Part shown: one piece after another, positions 1-12,900 of the stretch
Layout: every line of letters starts with the position of its first letter
How positions within the stretch are numbered: position 1 is the first letter of the stretch
NCBI GenBank assembly: GCA_948146395.1
Contig: OX411549.1
Location: 33,006,693-33,070,692, forward strand
DNA from: Fragum whitleyi
Taxonomy: Eukaryota > Mollusca > Bivalvia > Cardiida > Cardiidae
DNA length: 64,000 nt
Direction of reading: 5' to 3'
Made by a program: the position numbers and the translations under genes
Notes under the pieces: model-generated
Seen by the model: only the letters and a program-made list of their open reading frames with translations
Database searches by the model: none
Told to the model about the DNA's origin: nothing

Positions 1-828
1 TTTTGCGCCAACCGTAACAACCCACATGAGGCGGTAGTTGATGGTGTTGAATATAGAAGATCCATATAATATTCTTAATCGATGTCTAAGGGGTATATTT
101 AGCCGAGTTGTATATAAGGGATGTTTATACTGTCTTGCAATAAAAGCTAGATGTTACAGCGACGTGGTAGATCATTCGCCGATTAAGACGAAGCGCACGG
201 AAATGCTTAACATTTGAAATTGAACATCTCCCGTTAAGTTTCATCTGCCATATTTTTCGAACCTGTTGGTCAATTTCTATGTTCTTTATACCAAATGAGC
301 CACAAGAAAGCATACTTTTAAAGTATATTTGTTAGGTGAATTGAGGAAATTAAAATTCCCGTTCAATTAAGATTCTTTGTCACCACAACTCGCAAATTAC
401 GTCTGTGAAACGTAACAAATTATGTGTGGGGAGATTTCTTAAAAATCCCTAAAATGCATTAATTAGTTCATGAAAAATGTTGGGAATCTTAGGATTTGCG
501 CGAGAGATGACAACACATTAGTAGGTGAACTTAAATGACCGTCAGTAAAACAACAAACAATTTATAGTGATTTATTTTACAGTTCAAAAGTTGTAAAACG
601 TCAAATTTTAACGAAAAATCGGCGTGAAAAATGGTAAAGTTTTCTCGATATCTTTATAAATGATAAATGAATTTTTGTGAAAATTAAAATTAAAAATACT
701 ATTTTTTTTCCTAGTTTTCGTTTATTATTTTCAAACAGTTTACACCGTTTTTTCCTTTCCAACGTGCTTGTGGATATCTTTTTAAAATATGACAAGAAGC
801 CTATCGTAAAAAGACTTATAAAGAGCAC
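1..828. other. Intron sequence after EGF 26
   Basis: AT-rich sequence with no EGF or FTP pattern and no convincing open frame on either strand. Confidence 0.5.
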
Positions 829-963
829 CTATCTGACAGGCGTCTCCGCTGTATCCTTCCGCACATCCGGCTGGGCATTCTCCGGTCACTTTATCGCATG
901 GGACTCTGTCTGCACAGTAACAACTCATAGCACAGTTAATCCCGTATGTACCGTTCATGCATT
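829..963 (-). CDS. Exon: EGF-like repeat 26 (CxC subtype), last exon in window
   Basis: This 45-codon phase 1-1 exon has acceptor ATTACAG and donor GTGCTC. It has eight cysteines, begins CMNGTYGINC and has core CYCADRVPC; the end is GYSGDAC. The gene must continue past the left edge because it ends in a donor. Confidence 0.88.
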
Positions 964-3900
964 CTGTAATATATTATTCAACTAAGAAGATTTTTTTTTT
1001 AAAAAAATGTCTCGACGATTACGAGATTTTCGCAAAACATCAATTATTCTTTGTTGTGTTTCGGATATGCTGGATAGGTTATTATGTCGCATATAAACTG
1101 TTTTCCTTTGTCAAATGACTATTACTTATTTTCATTGTAACTATAATTGTTGAAGGTTTGGTGTGTGTTTCTTAGGCCTTAATTCAAAAGACGGGGATAG
1201 CACTCTAGTTCTAATTCAATTTAATTTAATATAATTTTTTGAAAAAAAAAAAGAAACAAATCAACAGGTAGATGTTGACGATGCAGTGGATAATTGCGAA
1301 TATAGTGCGTTTGAATAGTATTGGTTCTAAACATTGCTTTACCCATGTATACGTATTACCTGGGGATATACTCAAGAGCAATTTAAACGCACCATCTGAA
1401 CTTTTCTCTTATGATAATTGTATGTACCAAAAACTCAGACATGAATATAACCAATCTAAATAAATTTGTAATGGACCATTTACTTTACAATAATGTTCCT
1501 CAGCTCGGAAACGGTCAAAGGTTTTGGACCGATGATTAAGAAAAAGTTAAAAAATTGTTAATCTTATAACTGAAAAGTAGGTTTGCGAACCCTTTCTGTC
1601 GTTTGACTTTTGGTAACATAACCTCTAACCCTGTAGAAAATCCTAGCTATCACTTTGTGGAACAATTGCCTTAGTCTAGACAGCTGATTGGCGCATAGGC
1701 TAGCGCACATGTATTTTATGGCTTAACTGTACCCTCGGCGTCGCTGATAGACCTTAACATGTCACCTTGAGCTCAAATCACTCGAAAACACGAGTGCCAA
1801 AAGGTTATTTACGTTTCCTTTGTTTAAATAAGAAACTGTTTTAATTTGATCCTATACCATACGTAAGTTGCGATCACCAAACTGCTTTTTTCTTAGAACA
1901 AATGTGAATTTTAATACTGTATTTTCATTCTCTAAGAAACAATACTTTTGATTATGCAATCAAAAACTTGTTTCAAAAATACAATTAAATAAGCAAGCCA
2001 AATGGGCATTTTAATGACCACCAAACGAACAGCGACATCTTATGGTTGATGTTAAGACAAACAATGTCTACATGTTCCTTTATAGGTTGAAAGACGCTAA
2101 AAAGGAGTCGATTGAAATTTTTAAAATTTAGGACATTTTGTGCAAGTTTTTTGGGTGGTGCGTTTTCATTGCGCTTGAGTATATTTTTAGCCTTCGAATG
2201 TATTCTTTTCCAATGACGTGCATACATTCACGTAAACCATGTCCGTATTTTTTATTGAATTTAAGCGTATTGATTTTAGATTGTACATGATGCATTTTAT
2301 TTATCTTTCTTAACTAATTTCTGATACAGTTAACAACACCGTGAAATTAACATGGTGAATGATTTCGATATAAAATTGAATAAGTCTGTGGAGCGAGTTT
2401 TGAGTGAATTTAATAGGAGGTAATTCAATATCGCACATTTTGTTCAGGATGAACGAAATTAGCGATATTGATTACCCCCCCCCCCCTTTGATAAAATATG
2501 CATAAATATCTATAGATAGTTTCCTATATCTTTAGGAACCTATTAGACTTTAACAATTTGAATTATGTCAGTGTAGTCGCGATTTTTCTTTATCCAAATT
2601 TATTTTGAATGACGTTGTCGATTCGATAATTTTCTATGGGTTTGGGCGTTTTTGAATGGTTTGAGTGAGTGTTTCGAATGAATGAATGGAACGTTGAGTG
2701 AGCGAATTAGAATGGTTTTGATTGAGGCGAATGTCAATTTTACGATGTAATTAACTATATTTTACCCATATCACACGTTGGTCCTAGCCAACCGGGACTA
2801 CAATCACCGGGACACGTTCCCGTCTGTATGTTACATGGTTCATTATTTCCACAGTTGCCACAATTCATAGAACAGTTGACGCCGTATGTGCCGTTAACAC
2901 ATTCTAGAAATAAGACGAGAGGACCATGATGGTCCTAGATCGCTCACCTGAGTCTCTTCGACCCCCTTGGACATCAAATTATTTAAATAGGCAGATGTCA
3001 GAAAGGAGATAATTTAAACACCAAATCAAGTTTCAAGAAGTTTGGGCCAAATTTGTGGCCTCTTGAGTCATAACAAGAAATATATCATTAAGACCCCTTT
3101 TCCTGTGATATGGCATGGGTCCTTTCCATTTTCAAAAGGGTTCATTTTTGTGACTTGACCAACATTCTGACCAAGTTTCATGAAGATTGGGCCATATTTG
3201 TGGCTTCTAGAGCTTAAAAAAGATAATTGTCGTAAAGGCAAATTTTCCTGTGATATGGCATGCATCCTTCTCATTTTCGATAGGATTCAACCTGCTGATT
3301 TGGCCAACATTCTGAGCAAATTTCATGAAGATTGGGCCATATTTGTGGCCTCTAGGACGTAAACAAGAAAATTTTCATTACGGTCCCTTTTCCCGTGATA
3401 TGGCATGGATCCTTCCCATTTTCAATTGGATTAATCTTTATGACCAGGCCATTATTCTGAGCATGTTTCATTAAGATTGGGTCATAATTGTGTCCTCAAG
3501 AGCTTACACAAGAAAATTGTCATTAAGGCCCCTTTTCCAGTGATATGGCATGGGTTCTTCCCATTTTCAATAGGGTTAATCCTTGTGACCTGGTCAACAT
3601 TCTGACCAAGTATCATGAATATTGGCCCATATTTGTGGCCTCTAGAGTTTAAACATGCATGAATCCTTTCCATTTTCAATAGTGTTAATCCTTGTGAACT
3701 GGTCAACATTCTGACCAAGTTTCAAGAAGATTGGACCATATTTGTGGACTCTAGGATGTAAACAAGAAAATTGTCATTCAGGCCCCTTTTTTCGTGATTT
3801 GGCATGGATCCTTCCCACTTTCAATAAGGTGCATCCTTGTGACCTGGCCAACATTCTGACCAAATTTCATGAATATTGGGCCACATTTGTGGCCTCTAGA

Positions 3901-6900
3901 GTGTAAACACTAAGATTGTTGACGCTGGACGACGGACGACAGACGACAGACGACACACGACGCACGACGGATGACGGACGACGGACATTCAATGATCACA
4001 AAAGCTCAACTTGAGAACGATGTGCTCAGGTGAGCAAAAAAAGATTTTAAGAATAATTTACCAACCCTAAGTTGATTTTGAAACCATATTGTTATTCTCT
4101 TCCGACAAAAATAATAAACGAGAGGATGGAGGACTAGTATATCAAATACATATTTATATTTTTTTAAAAAAAAATTAAAACAAATACATAAACATAAAAC
4201 AAAAACTCAATCTGGAAGATGAAACGTTCCATTTATATTAACTTGCCATATATACTAAGAGACGTCGCAGCTAACTGAGGCTATAAAGCGTAACGTAATT
4301 TGACCTGATTTTTGAAGCCTAAAATTGGAGAAGAAGCAAGCAAACAATTTGAATAACTATTATGTTCAGTGGCGTATCAAATATTTTCAGGATGTAGAAT
4401 CTCTATGATTACGAAAGATATCAATTCTGTATTAACAAAAACATTGATTATCCGAAAAACTTAAAGAGGTATATGAAAACAAGAGGGCCAAAGTGGCCCT
4501 TAATCGCTCACCTGAATGAACTGTCTAAAATTTTCAAAAGAAGTATGAGAAAAAGAATGATGAATGACTGAGCTAAACAAAGCTGTTGCTTCTATACAAC
4601 TTGAGAATCCTTTTTTTTTGTTCACAATTTTAAGGTTGACTAACAAGGATTTTTATAATCGATTTCGTGACCTAGTTTTTGAACCCAGATGACCTAATTT
4701 CGATCTCATCCGAGATTTCATTTTGACAATCATTCTGACCAAATTTCAGGTTGATTGGCCAAAAATTGTGGCCTCTAGAGTGCAAACAAGGTTTTTCTTA
4801 GATTTTACTCTGTGACCTAGTTTTTGACACCAGATGACCCAATTTCAAACTTATCCGAGATTTCATCAAGACAATCATTCTGACTAAATTTCAGGTTGAT
4901 CGAGCAAAAAATGTGGCCTCTAGAGTGCATACAAGGTTTTTCTAAGATTTGTCCCTGTGACCTAGTTTTTGACCCCGGTTGACCCAATTTCAAACCCATT
5001 CAAGATTTCATCAAGAAAATCATTCTGACCAAAATTCAGGTTGATCAGGCAATAAACGTGCCCACTAATGTGCCTACAAGGTTTTTCTAAGATTTGACCC
5101 TGTGACCTAGTTTTTGACCCAAGTTGACCCAATTTCAAACCCATTCGAGATATTATCAAGACAATCATTCTGACAAAAATTCAGGTTGAATGGGCGAAAA
5201 ATGTGGCCTCTAGAGTGCATATAAGGTTTTTCTAAGATTTGACCCTGTGACCTAGTTTTTGACCCAAGTTGACCCAATTTCAAACTTGTCTGAGATTTAT
5301 CAAGACCATCGTTCTGACCAAAATTCAGGTTGAACGGGCAAAAAATGTGGCCTCTAGAGTGCATACAAGGTTTTTCTAAGATTTGACCCAGTGACCTAGT
5401 TTTTGACCCAAGTTGACACAATTTCGAACTCGTCCGAGATTTCATCAAGACAATAATTCTTACCAAAATTCAGGTTGATCAGACAAAAAATGTGACCTCT
5501 AGAGTGCAGACAAGGTTTTTCTAAGATTTGACCCCGTGACCTAGTTTTTGACCCCATTTGACCCAATTTCGAACTCGTCCGAGATTTCATCAAGACAATC
5601 ATTCTGACCAAATTTCAGGTTGATTAGACGAAAAATGTGGCCTCTAGAGTGCATACAAGGTAAATGTTGACGACGGACGACGGACGACAGACGACGGACG
5701 ACGGACATCCACCCAACCACAAAAGCTCACCTTGAGCACTTCGTGCTCAGGTGAGCTAAAAATATAAAAAAAAACCTTGGTATTGATGGTCTTGCTATAC
5801 TATAAACTCGTCAAAACCGAGCAGAACTTCTTATCTAATTTATACCGATAAGTATTTCACTTTTTAGCTAGTAATTTCGAAATAATCGATAAAACGTGAA
5901 ACGCGCAAAGTAAAATGACATAAAAATGAGAAAGCGTGACATTTTAAGACTTTTTATAGCATTGTCCTACTAAGCGTTGAATTAAAAAAAATATATAGAT
6001 TGTTATATATTTCTAAAAAAATAATGGACTGACCATTTTTTCTAGTTTCAGTTTTATCAAATTTAATTGACATTTAATAAGAGTTTAGTTACTCCTCACG
6101 AAAATGGTGCGAAAAGAATAAGTAATTTCAAAAAGCGTGGCATTTTTTCAGACTTTTTCACACGAAAATTTTATGTTTAATTAACGTGAAGAGATTTTCA
6201 CAAAATTTTATTTTTTAACTTTGAAAATTCACACTGCTTAAGGACTAGTATTCTAGGTATTTGTGTGTAAAATTTTACGTTGATAAGGGTGTATTCTCGA
6301 TTTTATGGCATTTGAACATGTATTAAAAGAGAAGCGTGTTCGCTTTACATGCGCTTTTTGGCGAATTCTTTTTTATCAAACTCGATATCATTTTTTTATT
6401 CATAGCAATGGGTATCAAAATTTAATGTCTTTAAGGTAGAGCTGTTCAAAAGCTTTTAAATGATGTACAATAATGTGCTGTTTTATGGTGTACAACGATT
6501 TTATTTTTAAATTATAGCAAAAATATTACTGATTTTCATATAATAGCCCGAAGTAACTGCGACGTCTCTATCGATTATTATACTTACGTTCTACACATAA
6601 ATCTGCTTGCCAACCAGCCACACACCCATTCGCACAAGAACCGGATATGACGTCACAGGCTTCATTGTTAAAACAGTTTCCACATTGATTCGAGCATCCT
6701 TGACCAAACGTGTTATTTTGGCACTCTGAAATATAGAAATTCATTTATAGTTATATTCTCTTTAATATCATACTTTATACGACGAACAAGTACAATGGAT
6801 GTTTTTTTTAAAAAACTCGAAAGAAGACGAAACCAGGACTTGGCAATATATCGGCGATAATAACAGCGGCAAAAACAAACTTGTAACGGAACTTCTTCCT

Positions 6901-9900
6901 TCCCCTCCTACACTACAATCATGCGGAAAAGTATAATTCATTTGATTCCTTGGACATTACAAGAAGAGTTAAAAAAAAGCTGATAATGTTAATATCAAAT
7001 ACTGGGTTACTTGCAGGTCATCACAATTCATTTGTTAACTGATAGAATGTAGAATAAAAAGACTTTTAATATGAATGTTAGGCCCACCTGTATCACAACT
7101 ACTGCCTTCCCATCCCGCACTACAACTTCCGGGACATGTACCATTCACTTGGTTACACGTGGCATTATCTGCACAGTTACATATACTGCTACAGTTTATA
7201 CCAAAGGTTGGAGACTCACATTCTAAAGATAATTAAACGACTTTATATTAAAACATCAAGATATTCGTCTATCATCTAATAAAACACACAGTATTTCAAT
7301 AGTTCGACAAAAATTGCCTTTTTCCAGAAAACGAAAAATATGAATGAATATTTTTCGTTTTCTTGAAAAAGGCAATTTTTGCCGAAATATTGAAATACTG
7401 AGTCTTTTATTAGATGTTTATTCTATTCCCTTCGGAATAATTTTGTGATATTATATTCGCCTATCATTGAACCGATTCCAGTCTTAAAAATAAACGATAA
7501 TAGTCCAAAACATAGTTGATGCTTTATAGTACCTTTATTCTAATTTGAAATGCTATAAAGTTTTAAATAGGTCTTAGCTTATAAAACGGAATTGCAGCAC
7601 TTTTATAAGCACTGTCTTATCTATTCGATAACTGTTCTCGAAAATGTACGAGAATTTCTATTCAATTAACTCACATGTCAAATTCGCATTAAGTTATTTT
7701 GTAATTTACTATCATTTATAGATCTAGTACATCACATTCTTTCTAGTGTTGACGCTCTTTTGCATTTTTTTTTAAAAAAAAATGTAACATATAATCACCA
7801 TCTACACATGCGTCACCCTGGTACCCTGCAGCACACAAATTAGAGCAGGAACCATTCTGTGTGTCACATGGCTCGTTATCAAGACAGTTACCGCATGTCA
7901 TGCTGCAGTTTATTCCATATGTTCTATTTGAGCATTCTGTTGATAAACAAACACGATTGGTAAAATGTACACTCAAAAATTCACAATGCATTTTTCGCAT
8001 TCTTTCAAACATAGCTTGTCAATATATTTCATGGTAATATATAAAATGATGTATTACCGAATCCATGACTCAAATTATAATTTTGATATTAAGGTTCATG
8101 TAAAAGGTTTGAGACCAAATTTCAAGGGTACTTCATTTGCCAAGAAAAAGCAGTATGTCCAGGTATGTTATATACCCAAATGAAGCTATTTATGTGCACA
8201 AGCAGTTGAACAACTTAAGACTGTCATAGCTATATCGGTATAGCCAAAACATTGTGGAAAAGGGTCTGTAGAGAACAAGCAACTGCACGACTGTTGTAAA
8301 AAATTGGCTCATATTTGAACAAAGTACAGTCTAAAGTACTATCCAGGTAGTACTACAACCGTTTGTATGAAATTCGGGCCCAAAACGTAGTTATGCAAGT
8401 AATTAATTTTGACTTATTTTGTAAACACATATGTCATATATGTCATTCTAATTTTGTAAACGTGTAGTTCTGTGTTAAGTATGGTGTGTTATCACAACAT
8501 AAATGGACATAATTAGTTTATATACCTGTAAGGTTGTTTAGCAATATATCAACTTCTATTTCACAGAATGATGAATACTTAGTTATTTATTACAGATCAA
8601 TGAATTAAAATAATATAATTTGAAATAAATCACTGAAAATAATTCACAATATTATGGTGTGATGTTGCACTATACCTAACATCTATTTTGAAAACAGACC
8701 AAACCGGTTTGACATGTATGTTGACAAAATAAATGGAAATTGATTGCTTCAAAAGAGCCTTTTGAGACTGAGTTTTATATCAACGTTTGTTGTAATACCT
8801 GGATAGTACTTTAGGCTGTACTTTGTTAAAATATGGGGCAATTTTATCCAACTGTCATGCAGTTGCTTGTTCTGTACAAAATGACCCTTTTCCACAAAGT
8901 ATTTGTTATACCGCTATAGATATGGCGGTCTTATGTTTCTTAACTGCTTGTGCTCATGAATACCTTCATTTTGATATATAACATACCTGGACATACTGCT
9001 TTTTCTCGGATAATGAAGTGCCCTTAAAATCGGGTCTCAAACACTTTACATGAACCTTAACGCATTTATTCTTGTTAGTTCCTATTGTTAATTAGGTCGG
9101 CCTTCTCATAACTTTTAGCTGTATGCCTTCCAGTATTTATACGTAAGTTTTATACATAAAAGTAGCATATCCATGATCATAAAGTCGTAGGGGTGTTTAT
9201 TCTATTTGATGAGCTTAAATAAAGGATCAATCATTAAGTACAATTAAAATCGCCATAAATCATCATTTAATTTATTTTCCAACTCAAGTTTAACTTTTTA
9301 AAGACTTGTATAATCTAGTACTAAAAGCAGATTACTCTAAACCATTTGATACCTTCTGTACATAGATCGCCCTGATAACCTACTGCGCAGCTATTTGGGC
9401 AGGTACCATTGACGTAATCACACGTGACACCATCGAGACATGATCCACAGGCACCAGAGCAGTTTTGACCGTAAGTATTACTGCTGCATGCTTCATAGGT
9501 TGAAATGATAAAAAGGGATAATATGGGTTGGATATGTGTTTAGCCGTCACACGAAATCGATATTTGAGTAAGATATTGGACGCAACAGAAGTCAAAGAGC
9601 TATGGTATTTAAAAATGAAATGACAACGGTGGTCCTTTAGATATCCTATTAAGCTGCTATATATTATATAGCCTGTGCGAGACATTTCGCACAATATCAA
9701 ATGGCCCAAGGCAAAGACTCTGGCCAGTCTGTGCATCCTCACTGACTGTCCAAAGTCTTTATTTTGAGCTTGAAAGGGAGACAATTTCTCAAAGTAGCTT
9801 TAGACGGACAGTCAATCTTTTTATTGCCAATGTGGCTGTCTAGGCTGCTCAATATTTGTAGCTCTCACACATGTCAAACTGTTGGATATGTGATGCTCAT

Positions 9901-12900
9901 GCTCATAATGCTCATAAATATTTCATTTCTTAGTCTATAAAATGCAACTTTACAAGATGTGTGTCATACCTATTGTCGAACCACATACACGTTTAAATCA
10001 TGCGAATTCCAAACAACTTCGTGTATGGAGAGGAAAATACAAAAGTGTAGGAACTCTGTGTTTGGAAGGAACAGAGGTACATCTATAAGGGGATAAAATC
10101 GGTCTTAAATCTTTAAGTTCTCAATGAAACCGTATGTTTTGGGTACTCATTTGAATTGCCTCAATGAGACAATTCTAATGAGTACCAACAACATCGGATT
10201 AATGCTATTATTTTTAAGATTCTTTGATCTTTACTCCAAATTACCCAATCTATCTGTAGCAGCGTAGGTAGTTAAGTTTGACTTGGATTTTTTTTATCAA
10301 GTCGACACTGCCAAAATACTTGTAAGTCCAGCGGTAGGTATTTAAAAAATCAAACTTGACCGTATTCGGCATTTGAAGATAGAAACAGATTTTCAAACGA
10401 TTTACTGGATTGTAAAATGAAGGCTTCACATAAGGAAAGCAAAAATGAAAAAAGATAAAATAATCATCAACAAGAACAAAATGTATTAAAAATCACGAGT
10501 CGCAAAAATTAGAGGTTATACCCAGACCCTTAATGTGTAAATAGGGCGCGGTTAATGTATCAAATTTGTTCATCTCCTTGAAAGCCAATAAATTAGATAC
10601 TAGTATAAACATAATAAAATCAGGCCGTACTTTATGGTTATAATAATAACAAAGGACATTTAGTGGACAAAGATAGTGGTCTTCAGATCACATCAAGTCA
10701 TCTTACCATTAGAGATCTGCAGATTAATCAGTTATAATGGATAATCATTTGGTTGGATTGTGAAAATCGGCTAAAAAAATCATTATCGATTAACCAGTTG
10801 CTAATATAAATGAAGATCATTATATATTGTTTTCGAAATCGACATCAGTTTCATAGCTCAGCGTAAAACAGTTGTAACTGCCTATATGTTTTTGAAGTGG
10901 CGGAAAAATCTGCAGAAAGAGTCTTTAGGACAAAAGTTTTAACTAAACTTTCATATTCTATTCTTCAAAGGATGATACTGAAGGTGCTTATATTATTAAT
11001 AAGAAATCGATTGTACAATCGATCATTAGTTGGTTCACTCTTCCAACCAGAAGACAGATTATCAGTTGTAATTTGAAACCGATTGCCCAACACTAATTAC
11101 CACACCTTCACCAAAATATCTAGTTTTCAAAAGCTTGTGCAAAAAGTAAACCCAGCCACAAAAGAAATTTTGGCTTTTGATTGTTAGATCTCAATACTTT
11201 CAAACTTCACGATATCAAATTATAAGCTATATTTAGAAATCAAGTCCGTACCATAGTGGCCCGAAATTACCCCCCCCCCCCCCTTCTACCATATAGACAA
11301 ATAATATAAGCTAATTGGTCTATATGGTGGTAGGGGGGTAATTTCGGGCCGATTGCCCAACACTAATTACCACACCTTCACCAAAAAAGCTATTTTTCAA
11401 AAGCTTGTGCAAAAAGTAATCCCAGCCACAAAAGAAGTTTGTCTTTTGATTGTTAGATCTCAATACTCTAAAACTTCATGATATCAAATTATAAGCTATA
11501 AAGGTATTTTTGATAAAAAAAAATGGGAGCAAGAATATTTAAACATCAAGTCGGTACCATAGGGGCCCGAAATTACCCCCCTATCACCATATAGACCAAT
11601 AATATAAGCGTATTGGTCTATATGGTGGTAGGGGGTGATTTCGGGCCTCTATGGTCAGTACATAAACAAGAATTTAACCTATTTGTACATTTTGCTGATT
11701 AACTTTTTTTTTAAGCATACAGTTGTTATTTCATATTTTGATCATTAGAATCTAATAATTAATAATAATTTTCTGAGTATCGAAAGAAATTTTTTTAGCT
11801 TGTCAGAAGACACCAATTATGAAGGATGGCCCATGTATTTAATCACGTGTATATGATACAAGTTTATTTACTTACTCGTGTTACAATCATTGCCCTGCCA
11901 CCCAGGCTCGCAAGTTCCAGGGCAGTCACCAGTCACCTTATCACAGGGTTGGTTGTTCGAACATTGGCCGCAAGCTAGACAACCTTCACCAAATGTACCA
12001 TCTAGACAGGCTATGAAAACAAGTCAAAATTTCACTTTGTATGAAATCCAAATGCCATTTCAATTAATGAATTTGTTGACATTACCATTGCAATTCTTTC
12101 TGATTATACTGCTTACACGAATATGTTTGATATTTTTAATCTTTTGTCAAAGGGCTAGACTAGTTAACTGGTATGTAATTTTCAAAAATAATCTTCAAAA
12201 ATGAAGAAAATTGTGAATTAAAAAAAATGAGTCTGCGCGTAACATTTCCAGCAATTTTACATGTGTGCAGCATGAATACTAAGATCAGACTGTGTAGCTG
12301 CACGTTTCAGGCTATTGGATACAATATAGCTAGTTACCATTCGGAACACAACTCGGCCAATCTCACGATCAACCTCGGATGTACATAGACGGACTATTTT
12401 TAAAAATTACGGGAAACCCTTGGAAAAACTCGATGACGTCAGTTAAAATGGCGTCGGCCCTCGAAACTGTGAGTGAAAACATTCGACGTCGTCAACGCTA
12501 CGCGTTTAAGTCATTGACGTGAAACCATCGTATCCTTATATAAATATATTTAGATTCTTAAATAACGCCTGAAAAAAATTAATTTTTGAGAATGATTCGT
12601 CATTCTCAAAAATAAAGATTTTTCAGCCGTTATTTTCTGTAAAAGATATAAATCTACAGTGCAAATTTTTCTTACACTGTTTCCGCCTAACAAAATGCAC
12701 GATTTTGTTACATACGAATCCGCCTTACATACATCCGAGGTCTGTTGCAGTTTACGGAAATGGCCGAGTGATCTTCCGAATGAGCTAGTTACCCAATATC
12801 TCAGTTCGCAATCCGAGGGCATTTTTAATGCACAGAGTGGTTGTCAATGGCAGTTCAATATAGGGTTAATTCACGTTTTGGGGGCGTTAACATTTGCAGA

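Noticed and set aside
677..985. Plus-strand 102-codon open frame
   Set aside because: It is the complement of the EGF26 exon plus intron sequence. The cysteine pattern lies on the minus strand and explains the openness.
4817..5611. Chain of overlapping minus-strand open frames of 60-119 codons with a repeated SRGHIFC-type motif
   Set aside because: They are translations of the 145-bp tandem monomers in the hairpin-ended element; frames change between monomers and there is no conserved domain.
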